From contig NZ_SWCJ01000005.1 of assembly GCF_005116665.1 (NCBI RefSeq), positions 124,001 to 188,000 on the forward strand: 64,000 nucleotides of DNA, in the 5' to 3' direction. Each line of letters begins with the position of its first letter. Positions within the stretch are counted from its first letter, which is position 1. Under the pieces are notes generated by a model. The model did no database searches, had not been told where the DNA came from, and saw only the letters and a list, made by a program, of their open reading frames with translations. This DNA comes from Ferrimonas aestuarii. GTDB lineage: Bacteria; Pseudomonadota; Gammaproteobacteria; Enterobacterales; Shewanellaceae. The position numbers were made by a program, and so were the translations under genes. Below, one piece after another: positions 1-9,786 of this stretch.

Positions 1-1023
1 AAGTTGTCTCAGTCGATGAACGCCCTCTATGTTACCGGTGAGGAGTCGTTGCAGCAGGTGGCGATGCGGGCCAATCGTTTGGGGCTACCAACGGATAAGC
101 TCAAGATGTTGTCGGAGACCTCCGTTGAGCGCATTTGCCATATCGCCGAGAAAGAGAAGCCGTCACTGATGGTGATCGACTCCATCCAGGTAATGCACAT
201 GGCGGACGTGCAATCGGCGCCGGGGAGTGTGGCTCAGGTTCGCGAAACCGCAGCCTATTTAACCCGCTTTGCTAAGCAAAACAACGTGGCGATGTTTTTA
301 GTTGGCCACGTGACCAAAGATGGCTCCCTCGCTGGCCCTAAAGTGCTTGAGCACGCCATCGATTGTTCCATCTTGTTAGATGGCGATGGTGACTCACGTT
401 TTCGTACCATGCGCAGCCACAAAAACCGTTTTGGCGCCGTGAATGAACTGGGCGTATTTGCCATGACCGGCCAAGGACTTAAGGAGGTGGCCAACCCGTC
501 GGCCATTTTCCTATCCCGAGGAGAGGAGCAATCTCCAGGCTCAGTGGTATTGGTGATCTGGGAGGGCACTCGGCCGCTGCTGGTTGAGCTTCAGGCTCTG
601 GTGGATCACAGTCAGTTAGGCAATCCACGGCGCATTGCGGTAGGGCTAGAGCAGAACCGCTTGGCGATGCTGTTGGCGGTGCTGCATCGCCACGGTGGTC
701 TGCAGATGTCGGATCAAGACGTCTTTGCCAACGTGGTGGGTGGCGTTAAAGTCACCGAGACTGGGGCCGATTTGGCGCTGCTGCTCTCCATGGTGTCCAG
801 CTTTCGCGATCACGCACTGCCTCGGGATCTGGTGGTATTCGGTGAGGTGGGGCTGTCCGGCGAGATTCGCCCGGTGCCCAACGGCGGTGAGCGATTGAAT
901 GAAGCGGCTAAGCACGGCTTTAAGCGCGCCATTGTGCCGAAAGGGAATGTGCCAAGGCAGCCCATCGAGGGGATGGAGATCATCGGCGTTACCAAACTGT
1001 CTCAAGCGCTGGAAGCGATATAA
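1..1023 (+). CDS. radA: DNA repair protein RadA, 5'-truncated by window edge
   Basis: RadA is a RecA-like ATPase/branch-migration factor that helps process recombination intermediates. The reading frame is open from base 1, so the true start lies upstream. About 340 codons are visible against roughly 460 in the family, so the zinc finger and Walker A should be outside the window. Visible are a Walker B-like LMVIDS, the RadA-specific KNRFG motif (around residue 140 of the visible part), and a C-terminal Lon-protease-like domain containing VVGGVKVTETGADLALL and VFGEVGLSGEIRPV. The stop is at 1021-1023. The next gene is convergent on the minus strand. The identification is secure; only the missing N-terminus is uncertain. 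Confidence 0.96.
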   Translation, partial: KLSQSMNALYVTGEESLQQVAMRANRLGLPTDKLKMLSETSVERICHIAEKEKPSLMVIDSIQVMHMADVQSAPGSVAQVRETAAYLTRFAKQNNVAMFLVGHVTKDGSLAGPKVLEHAIDCSILLDGDGDSRFRTMRSHKNRFGAVNELGVFAMTGQGLKEVANPSAIFLSRGEEQSPGSVVLVIWEGTRPLLVELQALVDHSQLGNPRRIAVGLEQNRLAMLLAVLHRHGGLQMSDQDVFANVVGGVKVTETGADLALLLSMVSSFRDHALPRDLVVFGEVGLSGEIRPVPNGGERLNEAAKHGFKRAIVPKGNVPRQPIEGMEIIGVTKLSQALEAI

Positions 1024-1045
1024 TCCCCCCTACCTAACTCCGCGC

Positions 1046-1399
1046 TCACATCTCTTGCCACAGCTCCTCTAGCTCTTTATTCAGGCTATGGGGGCTGTGG
1101 AGCTCCACCAGCCGGCGCAGATGAATGAGGCTTTCCACGTCGATGTTATGCCACACCAGCCCCAGCGAGATGGCGTTGATGCGCTGCACTTCGGCCTGCA
1201 TCTGAATATCCACATCGTCACTTAAAGGGATGGTCAACTTCAGTGACTGCCCCATGGTGGGGGTAAACTCTTCCGGCATCGCCAGCAAAATGCCGTGCAG
1301 GCTGATGTCCCACACGCGGCTTGAGATGCGTTTGTTGTCGATGTCTATTTGGGCGGGAGCGATAAATTGCACCCGAGTAAAATGTCGGCGTTCGTCCAT
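1046..1399 (-). CDS. PilZ-domain protein (probable c-di-GMP receptor)
   Basis: A stand-alone PilZ domain of 117 residues. The N-terminal RRHFTR carries the RxxxR half of the cyclic-di-GMP site, and DISLHG about 25 residues later carries the (D/N)xSxxG half, so both ligand-binding elements are intact. Single-domain PilZ proteins act as soluble c-di-GMP receptors that bind partner proteins, often in motility or surface attachment; the partner here cannot be told from context. It lies between radA (convergent) and ettA (same strand, upstream) and looks like a separate small gene. Confidence 0.8.
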   Translation of the reverse strand: MDERRHFTRVQFIAPAQIDIDNKRISSRVWDISLHGILLAMPEEFTPTMGQSLKLTIPLSDDVDIQMQAEVQRINAISLGLVWHNIDVESLIHLRRLVELHSPHSLNKELEELWQEM

Positions 1400-1476
1400 G
1401 TCCTACTCAAAATTGCGCATTGTTTACCCTCGAGTATAGACCGCTTCTTATCACTAAGGGGTGGGGAGGGTCACAG

Positions 1477-1504
1477 AAAAAGGCCAGCATTTCTGCTGGC
1501 CTTT
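1477..1504 (-). terminator. Rho-independent terminator of ettA
   Basis: An 11-bp perfect stem (arms 1479-1489 and 1494-1504, loop TTTC) lies just past the ettA stop on the minus strand. It runs into T residues on that strand. Confidence 0.85.
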
Positions 1505-1529
1505 GAGGTTCTTGCGATGGCAGTCGACG

Positions 1530-3194
1530 TTAATCGATGCGCTTGTACTTGATGCGGTGAGGCTCAAGGGCGTCGGCGCCGTGAGTCTGTTTCATCCAGT
1601 CGCGGTATTCGCTGTAGTTGCCTTCGAAGAAGTTAACCTGACCTTCGTCGCGGTAATCCAGAATGTGGGTGGCGATGCGGTCTAGGAACCAACGGTCGTG
1701 GGAGATCACCATGGCACAACCTGGGAACTCCAGCAGGGCGTTTTCCAGGGCGCGCAGAGTTTCGATGTCCAGATCGTTGGTTGGCTCATCGAGCAGCAGC
1801 ATGTTGCCACCGGCTTGCAGCAGTTTGGCTAGGTGCAGACGGCCACGTTCACCCCCAGAGAGTTCGCCAACGCGCTTCTGTTGGTCGGTGCCTTTGAAGT
1901 TAAAGCGAGACACGTAGGCGCGAGAGGCGATCTCGAAGTTACCAATTTTCAGCACATCCTGACCGTTGGAAACCTCTTGGAACACGGTCTTGCTGTCGTC
2001 CATGTCATCACGGAACTGATCCACCGAGGCGATCTTCACGGTTTCGCCAACGTCGATGGTGCCGCTGTCCGGTTGCTCAGCACCGCTTAGCATGCGGAAT
2101 AGGGTCGATTTACCGGCACCGTTAGCGCCGATGATGCCAACGATGGCGCCTTTTGGCACCGAGAACGACAGGTCGTTGATCAGGACGCGGCCATCGTAGG
2201 ATTTGGTCAGGTTATTCACCTCCAGCACCTTGTCACCCAAACGCTCACCCGGCGGGATGAACAGCTCGTTGGTTTCGTTACGGCGCTGGTAATCGGTGGT
2301 GTTCAGCTCTTCGAAGCGGTTCAGACGGGCTTTGCTCTTGGCTTGGCGACCCTTTGGATTCTGACGAACCCACTCCAGTTCTTTCTGGATAGACTTCATG
2401 CGAGCCTTCTCCTGAGCAGCTTCCTGCTCCAGACGGGCTTCTTTCTGTTCTAGCCAAGAGGAGTAGTTGCCCTCCCACGGAATGCCTTCACCACGGTCAA
2501 GTTCCAGAATCCAGCCTGCGGCGTTATCTAGGAAGTAACGGTCGTGGGTAATGGCGACCACGGTACCTGGGTACTCTTCTAGGAAGCGCTCCAACCAAGC
2601 AACGGATTCGGCATCCAGGTGGTTAGTCGGTTCGTCCAGCAGCAGCATGTCTGGCTTTTCCAAAAGCAGGCGAGCCAGTGCGACACGACGGCGCTCACCA
2701 CCGGAGAGTACCTTAACCTTGGCATCCCACTCAGGAAGGCGCATGGCGTCGGCGGCACGCTCCAAGGCGTTGTCTAAGTTGTGGCCGTCTTTGGAGTCAA
2801 TGAGAGCTTCCAGTTCACCCTGCTCTTTGGCTAGGGCGTCGAAGTCTGCACCCTCTTGGGCGTACTCATCGTAAACCTGATTAAGACGCTCGATGGCGCC
2901 AGCAACGTCGCTTACCGCTTCCATTACCACTTCGCGAACGGTTTTTTCCATGTCCATCTGTGGTTCCTGAGGCAGGTAACCCACATTGATGCCTGGCATC
3001 GGGCGAGCTTCCCCTTCGAACTCGGTGTCCACACCGGCCATGATGCGCAGCAGGGTTGATTTACCCGCACCGTTGAGACCCAAGACACCAATTTTGGCAC
3101 CAGGGAAGAAGGAGAGGGAGATGTCTTTAAGAATGTGGCGTTTAGGCGGAACCACCTTGCCCACTCGAAGCATGGAGTAGATAAACTGAGCCAT
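1530..3194 (-). CDS. ettA: Energy-dependent translational throttle protein EttA (ABC-F)
   Basis: A 554-residue ABC-F ATPase, the usual EttA length. EttA binds the ribosomal E site and gates entry into elongation according to the ATP/ADP ratio. Two nucleotide-binding domains are visible, each with a Walker A (GLNGAGKST near residue 40, GANGAGKST in the second half) and signature (LSGGERRRVALARLL; LSGGERGRLHLAKLL). They are separated by a charged linker containing the EttA arm and the ABC-F linker (EWVRQNPKGRQAKSKARLNR). There are no transmembrane segments. It is a single gene with its own terminator. The upstream region is shared divergently with glyA. Confidence 0.95.
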   Translation of the reverse strand: MAQFIYSMLRVGKVVPPKRHILKDISLSFFPGAKIGVLGLNGAGKSTLLRIMAGVDTEFEGEARPMPGINVGYLPQEPQMDMEKTVREVVMEAVSDVAGAIERLNQVYDEYAQEGADFDALAKEQGELEALIDSKDGHNLDNALERAADAMRLPEWDAKVKVLSGGERRRVALARLLLEKPDMLLLDEPTNHLDAESVAWLERFLEEYPGTVVAITHDRYFLDNAAGWILELDRGEGIPWEGNYSSWLEQKEARLEQEAAQEKARMKSIQKELEWVRQNPKGRQAKSKARLNRFEELNTTDYQRRNETNELFIPPGERLGDKVLEVNNLTKSYDGRVLINDLSFSVPKGAIVGIIGANGAGKSTLFRMLSGAEQPDSGTIDVGETVKIASVDQFRDDMDDSKTVFQEVSNGQDVLKIGNFEIASRAYVSRFNFKGTDQQKRVGELSGGERGRLHLAKLLQAGGNMLLLDEPTNDLDIETLRALENALLEFPGCAMVISHDRWFLDRIATHILDYRDEGQVNFFEGNYSEYRDWMKQTHGADALEPHRIKYKRID

Positions 3195-3685
3195 GAAAAT
3201 TCCTGTTCAATCATTGTAAATCAGGTCAGGGGTTGGCTGACCGGACTAGAGTCCGCCCTTTAGGGTAGTCGAGCCGATAGAAACCTGCTCTGAGGCGGAA
3301 ACGGTATTTTGGCGCCTATGATACTGTCTCCATCGGTGGATGCCAGTGCATTTGTTGGCTTTTAGTATGAAAAACAACCGCAAACCACATAGGTCTGTTA
3401 TGACGGCATAGGAATTTTTTCTGAGCCTAGCTCATTGGACTTGGGATCATTGCAGCAGCGGAGTAGACTATGGCCTGTTTACTTTTCGTGCTGAATTCAG
3501 CGATGAGTTGCTGACCCTGCTGGTACCGGTTTTAGTCTCGGTTTTGCTTTGGTTCGTAGAAGGGCTTATGGGCAACGGTTTGGCTCCGGCTAGAGCAGGT
3601 TTTCGCACAAGCGCAACTTGAACGGCAAAGGTAAACGGGCCCCAGAGCCGCTTAAAAAAATAACCCCCTACACCAGGAGACATGG
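3195..3685. other. Divergent intergenic region ettA/glyA
   Basis: This is 491 bases between the two divergent starts. I see no convincing gene. One frame is open without stops from about 3410 to 3620 but has no good start or Shine-Dalgarno, and an ORF opposite strand 3468-3971 is mostly antisense to glyA. It must hold the promoters of both flanking genes. No riboswitch or clear PurR/MetJ site could be recognised. A GGACT-AG-AGTCC dyad sits at about 3242-3253. Confidence 0.5.
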
Positions 3686-4942
3686 ATGCTGGACAAAAAC
3701 ATGAACATCGCCGACTTTGACCCCGAGTTGTGGCAGGCGATGGAGGCAGAACGTTGCCGTCAGGAAGAGCACATTGAACTGATCGCATCAGAGAACTACA
3801 CCAGCCCTCGTGTTTTACAAGCGCAAGGGTCACAACTGACCAACAAGTATGCCGAAGGCTATCCTGAGAAGCGCTACTACGGTGGCTGTGAGTACGTCGA
3901 CGTGTCAGAGCAACTGGCCATCGACCGTGCCAACGAACTGTTTGGCTCACAATACGCCAACGTGCAGCCACACTCTGGCTCGCAAGCGAACGCCGCCGTA
4001 TTCATGGCGCTACTGCAGCCAGGCGATACCGTATTGGGCATGAGCCTTGCCCACGGTGGCCACCTGACTCACGGTGCCAGCGTGTCGTTCTCGGGCAAAA
4101 TTTACAATGCGGTTCAGTACGGCATTACCCCTGAAACTGGCGAAATCGATTACGAAGAGGTGTTGGCGCTGGCCAAAGAGCATCAGCCGAAGATGATCAT
4201 CGCTGGTTTCTCCGCATACTCTGGCGTGATTGACTGGGCTAAATTCCGCGAAATCGCCGATGAAGTGGGTGCGTACCTATTCGTGGACATGGCTCACGTG
4301 GCTGGCCTGATTGCCGCTGGCGTATATCCGAACCCTGTGCCTCACGCCCACGTCGTGACCACTACCACCCACAAGACCTTAGCCGGCCCTCGCGGCGGTT
4401 TGATCTTGTCTAGCTGTGGTGATGAGACCATCTACAAAAAGCTCAACTCTGCCGTATTCCCAGGTGGCCAAGGCGGTCCTCTGTGTCACGTAATCGCGGC
4501 GAAAGCGGTGGCGTTCAAAGAAGCGCTGCAGCCAGAGTTCAAGACCTATCAGCAACAAGTGGTGAAAAACGCTCAGGCGATGGCCGAGGTGTTTATCTCT
4601 CGCGGTTACAACATCGTTTCCGGCGGCACTCAAAATCACCTGTTCCTGCTGGATCTTATCGACAAAGACATCACCGGTAAGGATGCGGACGCTGCCCTAG
4701 GCCGCGCCAACATCACCGTGAATAAGAACTCGGTTCCTAATGACCCACGTAGCCCGTTCGTAACCTCTGGTCTGCGTATTGGTACTCCAGCGCTGACTCG
4801 CCGTGGCATCGATGAGTCCGAAGCCCGTGAGTTGACCGGTTGGATCTGTGACATTCTGGATGACTTTGGCAACGAAGAGGTGGTTCAGCGTGTTAAGCAG
4901 CAGGTGACGGCTCTGTGTGCCAGCAAACCGGTATACCGCTAA
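3686..4942 (+). CDS. glyA: Serine hydroxymethyltransferase
   Basis: A PLP enzyme that interconverts serine and glycine while charging tetrahydrofolate with a one-carbon unit; cytosolic. The length of 418 residues matches the 417 of E. coli. The PLP-lysine motif [15 protein letters not shown] is present, together with the N-terminal IELIASENY signature and HSGSQAN. The start chosen reads [12 protein letters not shown], aligning with the family N-terminus, and an AGGAG sequence lies about eight bases upstream. It is followed by a strong terminator and then nrdR, the same glyA-then-nrdR neighbourhood found in related genomes. Confidence 0.97.
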   Translation: MLDKNMNIADFDPELWQAMEAERCRQEEHIELIASENYTSPRVLQAQGSQLTNKYAEGYPEKRYYGGCEYVDVSEQLAIDRANELFGSQYANVQPHSGSQANAAVFMALLQPGDTVLGMSLAHGGHLTHGASVSFSGKIYNAVQYGITPETGEIDYEEVLALAKEHQPKMIIAGFSAYSGVIDWAKFREIADEVGAYLFVDMAHVAGLIAAGVYPNPVPHAHVVTTTTHKTLAGPRGGLILSSCGDETIYKKLNSAVFPGGQGGPLCHVIAAKAVAFKEALQPEFKTYQQQVVKNAQAMAEVFISRGYNIVSGGTQNHLFLLDLIDKDITGKDADAALGRANITVNKNSVPNDPRSPFVTSGLRIGTPALTRRGIDESEARELTGWICDILDDFGNEEVVQRVKQQVTALCASKPVYR

Positions 4943-4969
4943 TAGCGAATTACTGACGGATAACTGACT

Positions 4970-4998
4970 AAAAGCCCATCAATCGATGGGCTTTTTTT
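4970..4998 (+). terminator. glyA terminator
   Basis: An 11-bp perfect stem (4970-4980 with 4985-4995, loop AATC) is followed by seven T residues, 28 bases after the glyA stop. Confidence 0.92.
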
Positions 4999-5070
4999 AT
5001 CATTTAGTGCCTAACACCACAGAAATGAGCCTCAGGTTGGGCCATTGTTTTCCGTTAAAGGTGTTGATTG

Positions 5071-5099
5071 TTAACCTAATGCCCGAAATCCGTTATTCT
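5071..5099 (+). promoter_or_regulatory. Possible nrdR promoter
   Basis: A TTAACC hexamer at 5071-5076 and TATTCT at 5094-5099 are separated by 17 bases, 42 bases before the nrdR ATG. The -35 box is weak, so this is a suggestion only. Confidence 0.3.
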
Positions 5100-5140
5100 A
5101 AGCGGCATAGTTTCCGTTTATTGGCTGCTTTGGAGGCACC

Positions 5141-5590
5141 ATGCACTGTCCTTTTTGTTCGGCAAACGACACCAAGGTGATCGATTCTCGATTGGTGGCT
5201 GAGGGCCATCAGGTTCGTCGTCGTCGAGAGTGTTTGACCTGCAAAGAGCGATACACCACTTTCGAAAGTGCTGAGCTGGTGATGCCTAGAGTGATCAAAC
5301 AAGATGGTACTCGAGAGCCTTTTGACGAAGAGAAACTGCGCCGTGGCATCCTGCGTGCGGTGGAGAAACGCCCTGTCTCTGCGGAGTCTATCGAGCAATC
5401 GCTCACCAAAATCAAGTCGGCGCTACGAGCCACTGGCGAGCGTGAAGTGGGCTCAGATATGGTGGGCAATCTGGTGATGGAACAGCTGATTGGCCTAGAT
5501 AAAGTGGCTTACATTCGCTTCGCCTCCGTATACCGTGCCTTTGAAGATCTATCGCAGTTTGGTGAAGCCATCGCCAAGTTGGAAAAATAA
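5141..5590 (+). CDS. nrdR: Transcriptional repressor NrdR
   Basis: NrdR senses ATP/dATP and represses ribonucleotide reductase operons by binding NrdR boxes. The 149-residue length is typical. The N-terminal zinc ribbon is complete (MHCPFC, then [13 protein letters not shown]), giving Cys3, Cys6, Cys31 and Cys34. It is followed by the ATP-cone domain (about residues 49-139) starting [16 protein letters not shown]. The stop is three bases before the ribD start, so it heads the riboflavin operon, as in many gammaproteobacteria. Confidence 0.97.
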   Translation: MHCPFCSANDTKVIDSRLVAEGHQVRRRRECLTCKERYTTFESAELVMPRVIKQDGTREPFDEEKLRRGILRAVEKRPVSAESIEQSLTKIKSALRATGEREVGSDMVGNLVMEQLIGLDKVAYIRFASVYRAFEDLSQFGEAIAKLEK

Positions 5591-5593
5591 GCC

Positions 5594-6706
5594 GTGAATT
5601 GGACCCAAACAGACATTCGCTCAATGGCTCGAGCCCTTGAGCTGGCCCGACGTGGCCAATACAGTACCCATCCAAACCCTGCCGTGGGTTGCGTCATCGT
5701 TAAAGACGGCGAGGTGGTCGGCGAGGGTTTTCATCCTAAAGCCGGTGAACCTCACGCCGAGGTGTTTGCCTTGCGTCAAGCAGGCTATAAAGCTATTGGC
5801 GCAACCGCTTACGTTACCTTAGAGCCTTGCTCTCATTATGGCCGCACGCCCCCCTGTGCCGAAGCGCTGATCAACTTGGGCGTCTCCCGAGTGGTGGCTG
5901 CCATGGTGGATCCCAATCCACAGGTTGCAGGTCGAGGCATGCGCATGCTTCAAGAGGCCGGCATTAAGGCCCAATCTGGGCTGATGGAGGCGGAATCCCG
6001 AGCCATTAACCCAGGTTTCATTAAACGAATGGAATCTGGACGGCCGCTGATTCGCATCAAGCTGGCGGCCAGTATCGATGGCGGCACGGCGCTGGCGAAT
6101 GGCCAATCTCAATGGATCACCGGTCCCGAGGCGCGCGCCGATGTGCAGCGTTTAAGGCTTGAGTCAGGGGCGGTGATCACCGGTGCCGACAGTGTACTGA
6201 TGGATAACCCCAGCATGAACGTGCGCCCCTCCCAGTTGCCGACACATATTGAACTGCCGGATAACTGGCATCACCCGCTGCGGGTGGTGGTGGATGGTCA
6301 GGGGCGATTGAGCCCAGATCTGAAGCTGTTCCAAATTGAGCAGCCCATTCTACTGGCCAGTCACCAACCGTCTCGTCATAACTGGCCCGCCCATGTGGAT
6401 TGCTGGCAAGGTCCAAAACTGAGTGACAAGCTAGACCTTAATGCAATAGTCGCTGAGCTGGCCGAGCGTCAAGTGAATTCGGTGTTGGTGGAGTCTGGAG
6501 CTCGGCTGGCGGGCGCTTTTATTGCTGCCGGTTTGTGGGATGAGCTAATAGTGTATCAAGCACCTAAGATGATGGGAGACAGCAGCCGTGGTTTGGTCCA
6601 CCTGCCCGAGTTTTCCACCATGTCTGAGGTGCCAGAGTTTAAATTTAAAGACGTGCGCCGAGTTGGTCAGGATCTTCGATTGACCTTGGTGCGCGCGGAG
6701 TCATAG
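5594..6706 (+). CDS. ribD: Bifunctional pyrimidine deaminase/reductase RibD
   Basis: Catalyses deamination of the pyrimidinone from GTP and then NADPH-dependent ribosyl side-chain reduction in riboflavin synthesis. The N-terminal deaminase has the zinc ligands HAEVFAL and PCSHYGRTPPC, and the C-terminal half is the reductase (RPLIRIKLAASIDGG, then NSVLVESGARLAGAF). It has 370 residues, a usual length, and starts with GTG three bases after nrdR. It abuts ribE directly with no spacer, which implies translational coupling. Confidence 0.96.
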   Translation: MNWTQTDIRSMARALELARRGQYSTHPNPAVGCVIVKDGEVVGEGFHPKAGEPHAEVFALRQAGYKAIGATAYVTLEPCSHYGRTPPCAEALINLGVSRVVAAMVDPNPQVAGRGMRMLQEAGIKAQSGLMEAESRAINPGFIKRMESGRPLIRIKLAASIDGGTALANGQSQWITGPEARADVQRLRLESGAVITGADSVLMDNPSMNVRPSQLPTHIELPDNWHHPLRVVVDGQGRLSPDLKLFQIEQPILLASHQPSRHNWPAHVDCWQGPKLSDKLDLNAIVAELAERQVNSVLVESGARLAGAFIAAGLWDELIVYQAPKMMGDSSRGLVHLPEFSTMSEVPEFKFKDVRRVGQDLRLTLVRAES

Positions 6707-7363
6707 ATGTTTACAGGCATTATTGAAGCTGTGGGTCAACTGCGACAACTAGAGCGTCGTGGCGAAGACCTGCGATTAACCGTGGCCAGTGGTAAATTGC
6801 CCCTGGAGGATGTGCAGCTTGGCGACAGCATCGCCACTAACGGCGTCTGCCTGACGGTAGTGGAAAAACTGAGCGATGGCTACGTTGCTGACGTTTCCGG
6901 TGAAACCCTAGCCCGAACCAATTTTGCTCACTATCAGGTTGGCCAAGCGGTCAACCTAGAGCGTGCGGTTACGCCGAATACCCGCTTGGGCGGTCACATG
7001 GTCAGCGGCCACGTGGATGGCCTCGCCAGCGTGGAATCGATCACCCCTCGGGGCCGAGCCATCGATTTTTGGCTGCGCGCTCCTAACGGTCTTGGCCGCT
7101 ACATCCCTGAGAAAGGTTCGGTGACCATCGACGGCATTAGCCTAACGGTCAACGAAGTGGATGGCGGGCGTTTTCGCCTAACCATCGTACCCCATACCCT
7201 ACAAGAGACTACCCTTGGCCAGTTGAGCCCCGGTTCAACCGTTAACCTTGAGGTGGATCTTATCGCCCGATACTTAGAGCGTTTGATGAAACCGGCAGAG
7301 GAGACTGAGTCTTCATCCGGGATCACCATGGAGATGCTCGCTAAGTCTGGATTTTTAAAATAA
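6707..7363 (+). CDS. ribE: Riboflavin synthase alpha subunit
   Basis: Dismutates two 6,7-dimethyl-8-ribityllumazines to riboflavin. The 218 residues hold the two tandem lumazine-binding barrels: the first starts with the diagnostic MFTGIIEAVG, and the second around residue 98 with GGHMVSGHVDG. The catalytic N-terminal Phe2 is present. The ATG immediately follows the ribD stop. The gene is called ribC or ribE depending on nomenclature. Confidence 0.96.
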   Translation: MFTGIIEAVGQLRQLERRGEDLRLTVASGKLPLEDVQLGDSIATNGVCLTVVEKLSDGYVADVSGETLARTNFAHYQVGQAVNLERAVTPNTRLGGHMVSGHVDGLASVESITPRGRAIDFWLRAPNGLGRYIPEKGSVTIDGISLTVNEVDGGRFRLTIVPHTLQETTLGQLSPGSTVNLEVDLIARYLERLMKPAEETESSSGITMEMLAKSGFLK

Positions 7364-7376
7364 TAAGGTTCGCAAG

Positions 7377-8480
7377 ATGGCACTGAATAGCATTAACGAG
7401 ATCATCGAGGATATCCGTCAAGGCAAGATGGTGATCCTGATGGACGATGAAGACCGTGAAAACGAAGGGGATCTGATCATGGCTGCGGAAGCCGTGACCC
7501 CTGAAGCGATCAACTTTATGGCCAAATATGGCCGTGGCCTCATCTGCATGCCGATGAGCGGCGAGCGCTGTGATCGTCTTGGTTTGAACCCTATGGTGTC
7601 TCGCCATACCGAGCAATACGGTACCGCCTTTACCGTTTCCATTGAAGCGGCGCAAGGGGTGACCACCGGTATTTCGGCTGCGGACCGTGCGGTAACCATT
7701 CAGGCCGCCGTTGCCAAAGACGCTAAGCCAACCGATCTGGTGCAGCCGGGTCACGTGTTCCCGCTGCGAGCTCGTGAAGGTGGGGTACTGACCCGCGCCG
7801 GTCACACCGAAGCCTCAGTAGACTTGGCCCGTTTGGGCGGCTACGAGTCAGCAGCGGTAATCGTTGAGATTCTCAATGAAGACGGCACCATGGCTCGCCG
7901 TCCGCAGCTAGAGGTGTTTGCCGAAGAGCATGGCATCAAGATTGGCACCATCGCCGATCTGATTGAGTACCGTAACCACAACGAAACCACCATCGTTCGT
8001 GAAGCCCGCTGCCAGTGGCCTACCCGCTATGGTGATTTTGAGTTGGTGAGCTTCCGCGACACCATCGACGGCGAAGCGCACTTTGCACTGGTCAAAGGGG
8101 ATGTGACCAATAACCCATTAGTGCGAGTTCACTTGCACGATGGCTTTAACGATCTGCTGTTTAGCCAGCGCGGCGGCAACACCACTTGGGACTTGGACAG
8201 CGCCATGCGTCGCCTGAGCGATGAGGGTGGAGTGCTAGTGCTACTGGGGCGTCACCAAAGCAGTGAAGAGATGCTCGAGCAGATCAAGCGTCTGGCCGAT
8301 GAAGATGCAGGTGCCGTGGTGCCGATGCGCAAACCTTTTGGCACTTCCCGTACCGTGGGAGTGGGCTCGCAGATTTTGGCTGAGCTGGGCGTGACTAAGA
8401 TGCGCTTGCTATCGGGTCAGAAGCGTTATCATGCATTGTCTGGTTTCGGTCTGGAAGTTACTGAGTACATCAGCGAGTAA
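7377..8480 (+). CDS. ribBX: 3,4-dihydroxy-2-butanone-4-phosphate synthase with degenerate GTP cyclohydrolase II domain (RibBX type)
   Basis: The first ~200 residues are a complete RibB, which converts ribulose-5-phosphate to dihydroxybutanone phosphate (acidic loop [28 protein letters not shown]). The remaining ~165 residues have the fold sequence of RibA/GTP cyclohydrolase II. However, the stretch that should read like SECLTGD-FGS-RCDCG, holding three zinc cysteines, here reads [19 protein letters not shown], without those cysteines. The cyclohydrolase half is therefore very unlikely to be active. Such fusions are known from Shewanella and other proteobacteria as RibBX. A separate ribA must exist elsewhere in the genome. 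Confidence 0.92.
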   Translation: MALNSINEIIEDIRQGKMVILMDDEDRENEGDLIMAAEAVTPEAINFMAKYGRGLICMPMSGERCDRLGLNPMVSRHTEQYGTAFTVSIEAAQGVTTGISAADRAVTIQAAVAKDAKPTDLVQPGHVFPLRAREGGVLTRAGHTEASVDLARLGGYESAAVIVEILNEDGTMARRPQLEVFAEEHGIKIGTIADLIEYRNHNETTIVREARCQWPTRYGDFELVSFRDTIDGEAHFALVKGDVTNNPLVRVHLHDGFNDLLFSQRGGNTTWDLDSAMRRLSDEGGVLVLLGRHQSSEEMLEQIKRLADEDAGAVVPMRKPFGTSRTVGVGSQILAELGVTKMRLLSGQKRYHALSGFGLEVTEYISE

Positions 8481-8593
8481 TTTTATTCATTGTCGGTCTG
8501 AGGATGCCTTTGCGGATTTTCAAGGCCGTTATTTTTTGTGTACAGCTGGCGTTAAAGTTTTGCAGTTGGCTGTGCTATCATTACGCCACTTTT

Positions 8594-8616
8594 CGCCCCG
8601 TGGCCACCTTGGGGCG
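8594..8616 (+). other. GC-rich hairpin between ribBX and ribH
   Basis: CGCCCC (8594-8599) can pair with GGGGCG (8611-8616), with a GTGGCCAC palindrome within. A T-run follows only about 10 bases later. It may be a weak terminator or attenuator before ribH. No FMN-riboswitch signature is seen. Confidence 0.35.
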
Positions 8617-8645
8617 TCTACCAATCTGTTTTTTGGATATAAATA

Positions 8646-9110
8646 ATGAATGTCATCGAAGGAAACATTGAAGCCAAAGGCGCCAAAATTGCCTTGGTTG
8701 TAGGCCGTTTCAACAGCTTTATTGTTGAAAGCCTGGTAGAAGGCGCTATCGATACCCTGAAGCGTCTGGGTCAAGTTAATGACGATGATATCACCATCGT
8801 TCGTGCACCTGGTGCATTTGAGCTGCCTTTGGTTGCTCGCAAACTGGCTAAGCAAGGTCAGTTTGATGCCATCATCGCACTGGGCGCGGTGATTCGTGGT
8901 GGCACACCACACTTTGATTTCGTTGCTGGCGAGTGCAACAAGGGACTGGCACAAGTGATGCTGGAGTCTGATACTCCAGTTGCGTTCGGCGTCCTTACTA
9001 CCGATACCATCGAACAGGCCATTGAGCGTGCTGGCACCAAAGCTGGCAACAAGGGTCATGAGGCCGCAATGAGCGCCTTGGAGATGGTTAACGTCCTTAA
9101 GCAGCTGTAA
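8646..9110 (+). CDS. ribH: 6,7-dimethyl-8-ribityllumazine synthase
   Basis: Condenses the ribitylamino-pyrimidinedione with dihydroxybutanone phosphate to make lumazine, the penultimate step to riboflavin. It has 154 residues, the standard size. Motifs read [49 protein letters not shown] and [20 protein letters not shown]. It is 165 bases from ribBX and 30 bases before nusB, in the usual order. Confidence 0.97.
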   Translation: MNVIEGNIEAKGAKIALVVGRFNSFIVESLVEGAIDTLKRLGQVNDDDITIVRAPGAFELPLVARKLAKQGQFDAIIALGAVIRGGTPHFDFVAGECNKGLAQVMLESDTPVAFGVLTTDTIEQAIERAGTKAGNKGHEAAMSALEMVNVLKQL

Positions 9111-9140
9111 GCTTAAGAACGGATTTAGCAGGAGAATTAC

Positions 9141-9551
9141 GTGAAGCCTTCAGAGCGTCGCAAGGCCCGCAGTTTAGCGGTGCAAGCCATTTATTCATGG
9201 CAAATTAGTGGAAATGATGTTGCTAACGTGGAGCATCACTTCCTCACTGAGCAAGAGACCGACGGCGTTGATGTGGCCTATTTCCGTGAGCTGTTGGTTG
9301 GGGTAACCAGCCACAAGTCTCAACTGGATGAGAAGTGCAAGCCTTACTTGGCTCGTTTGTTGGAAGAGGTTGATCCCATCGAGCTGGCGGTATTGCGCTT
9401 GGGCGCTTACGAGCTGCTGTATCGTGATGATGTGCCATACAAGGTGGCCATCAACGAAGCGATTGAGTTGGCGAAGGTGTTCGCATCCGATGACAGCCAT
9501 AAGTTTGTCAACGGTGTGTTGGACAAACTGGCTAACGCTCAGAACCGCTAA
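9141..9551 (+). CDS. nusB: Transcription antitermination factor NusB
   Basis: An all-helical RNA-binding protein that, with NusE/S10, binds boxA of rRNA leaders and prevents premature termination. It has 136 residues (139 in E. coli) and starts [21 protein letters not shown], with the C-terminal [18 protein letters not shown] and [10 protein letters not shown] typical of the family. The start is GTG with an AGGAG sequence upstream. It ends the ribosyl-lumazine part of the operon at a clear terminator. Confidence 0.96.
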   Translation: MKPSERRKARSLAVQAIYSWQISGNDVANVEHHFLTEQETDGVDVAYFRELLVGVTSHKSQLDEKCKPYLARLLEEVDPIELAVLRLGAYELLYRDDVPYKVAINEAIELAKVFASDDSHKFVNGVLDKLANAQNR

Positions 9552-9599
9552 TCACGATGAGCTTCATCGGTCTGGAATCTCCAGCAAAAGCATAAATGG

Positions 9600-9626
9600 A
9601 ACGGCCACACTGATGTGGCCGTTTTT
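9600..9626 (+). terminator. nusB terminator
   Basis: A 9-bp GC-rich stem (9601-9609 with 9614-9622) is followed by five T residues about 50 bases after the nusB stop. Confidence 0.85.
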
Positions 9627-9786
9627 CTATTATGATACCTAGTGAATTAAGTGATTGATCTGTAGAGCTATTAAGCAAAATTCTTGCGGTGACCATGAAA
9701 AAAAAGCCGTTAGAGCCAACGTCACATGCAAGCGATGATTGATCCAAACGCTTGATTTAAAGGGTACACAAAACTGAATTTAGGCA

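Noticed and set aside
3410..3625. Stop-free frame upstream of glyA ending GFRTSAT
   Set aside because: No suitable start codon or Shine-Dalgarno, and no recognised family; probably chance.
3195..3685. PurR or MetJ operators in front of glyA
   Set aside because: Only weak partial matches; nothing close to the full consensus.
3468..3971. 167-residue ORF on the minus strand
   Set aside because: Most of it is antisense to the start of glyA, there is no recognisable domain, and the residue mix is that of a shadow frame.
8481..8645. FMN riboswitch sought between ribBX and ribH, and in front of ribBX
   Set aside because: The conserved FMN-aptamer sequence elements are absent; only a simple GC hairpin is present.
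9696..9743. 15-codon ORF before thiL (possible leader peptide)
   Set aside because: No repeated regulatory codons, no attenuator hairpin and no good ribosome-binding site.
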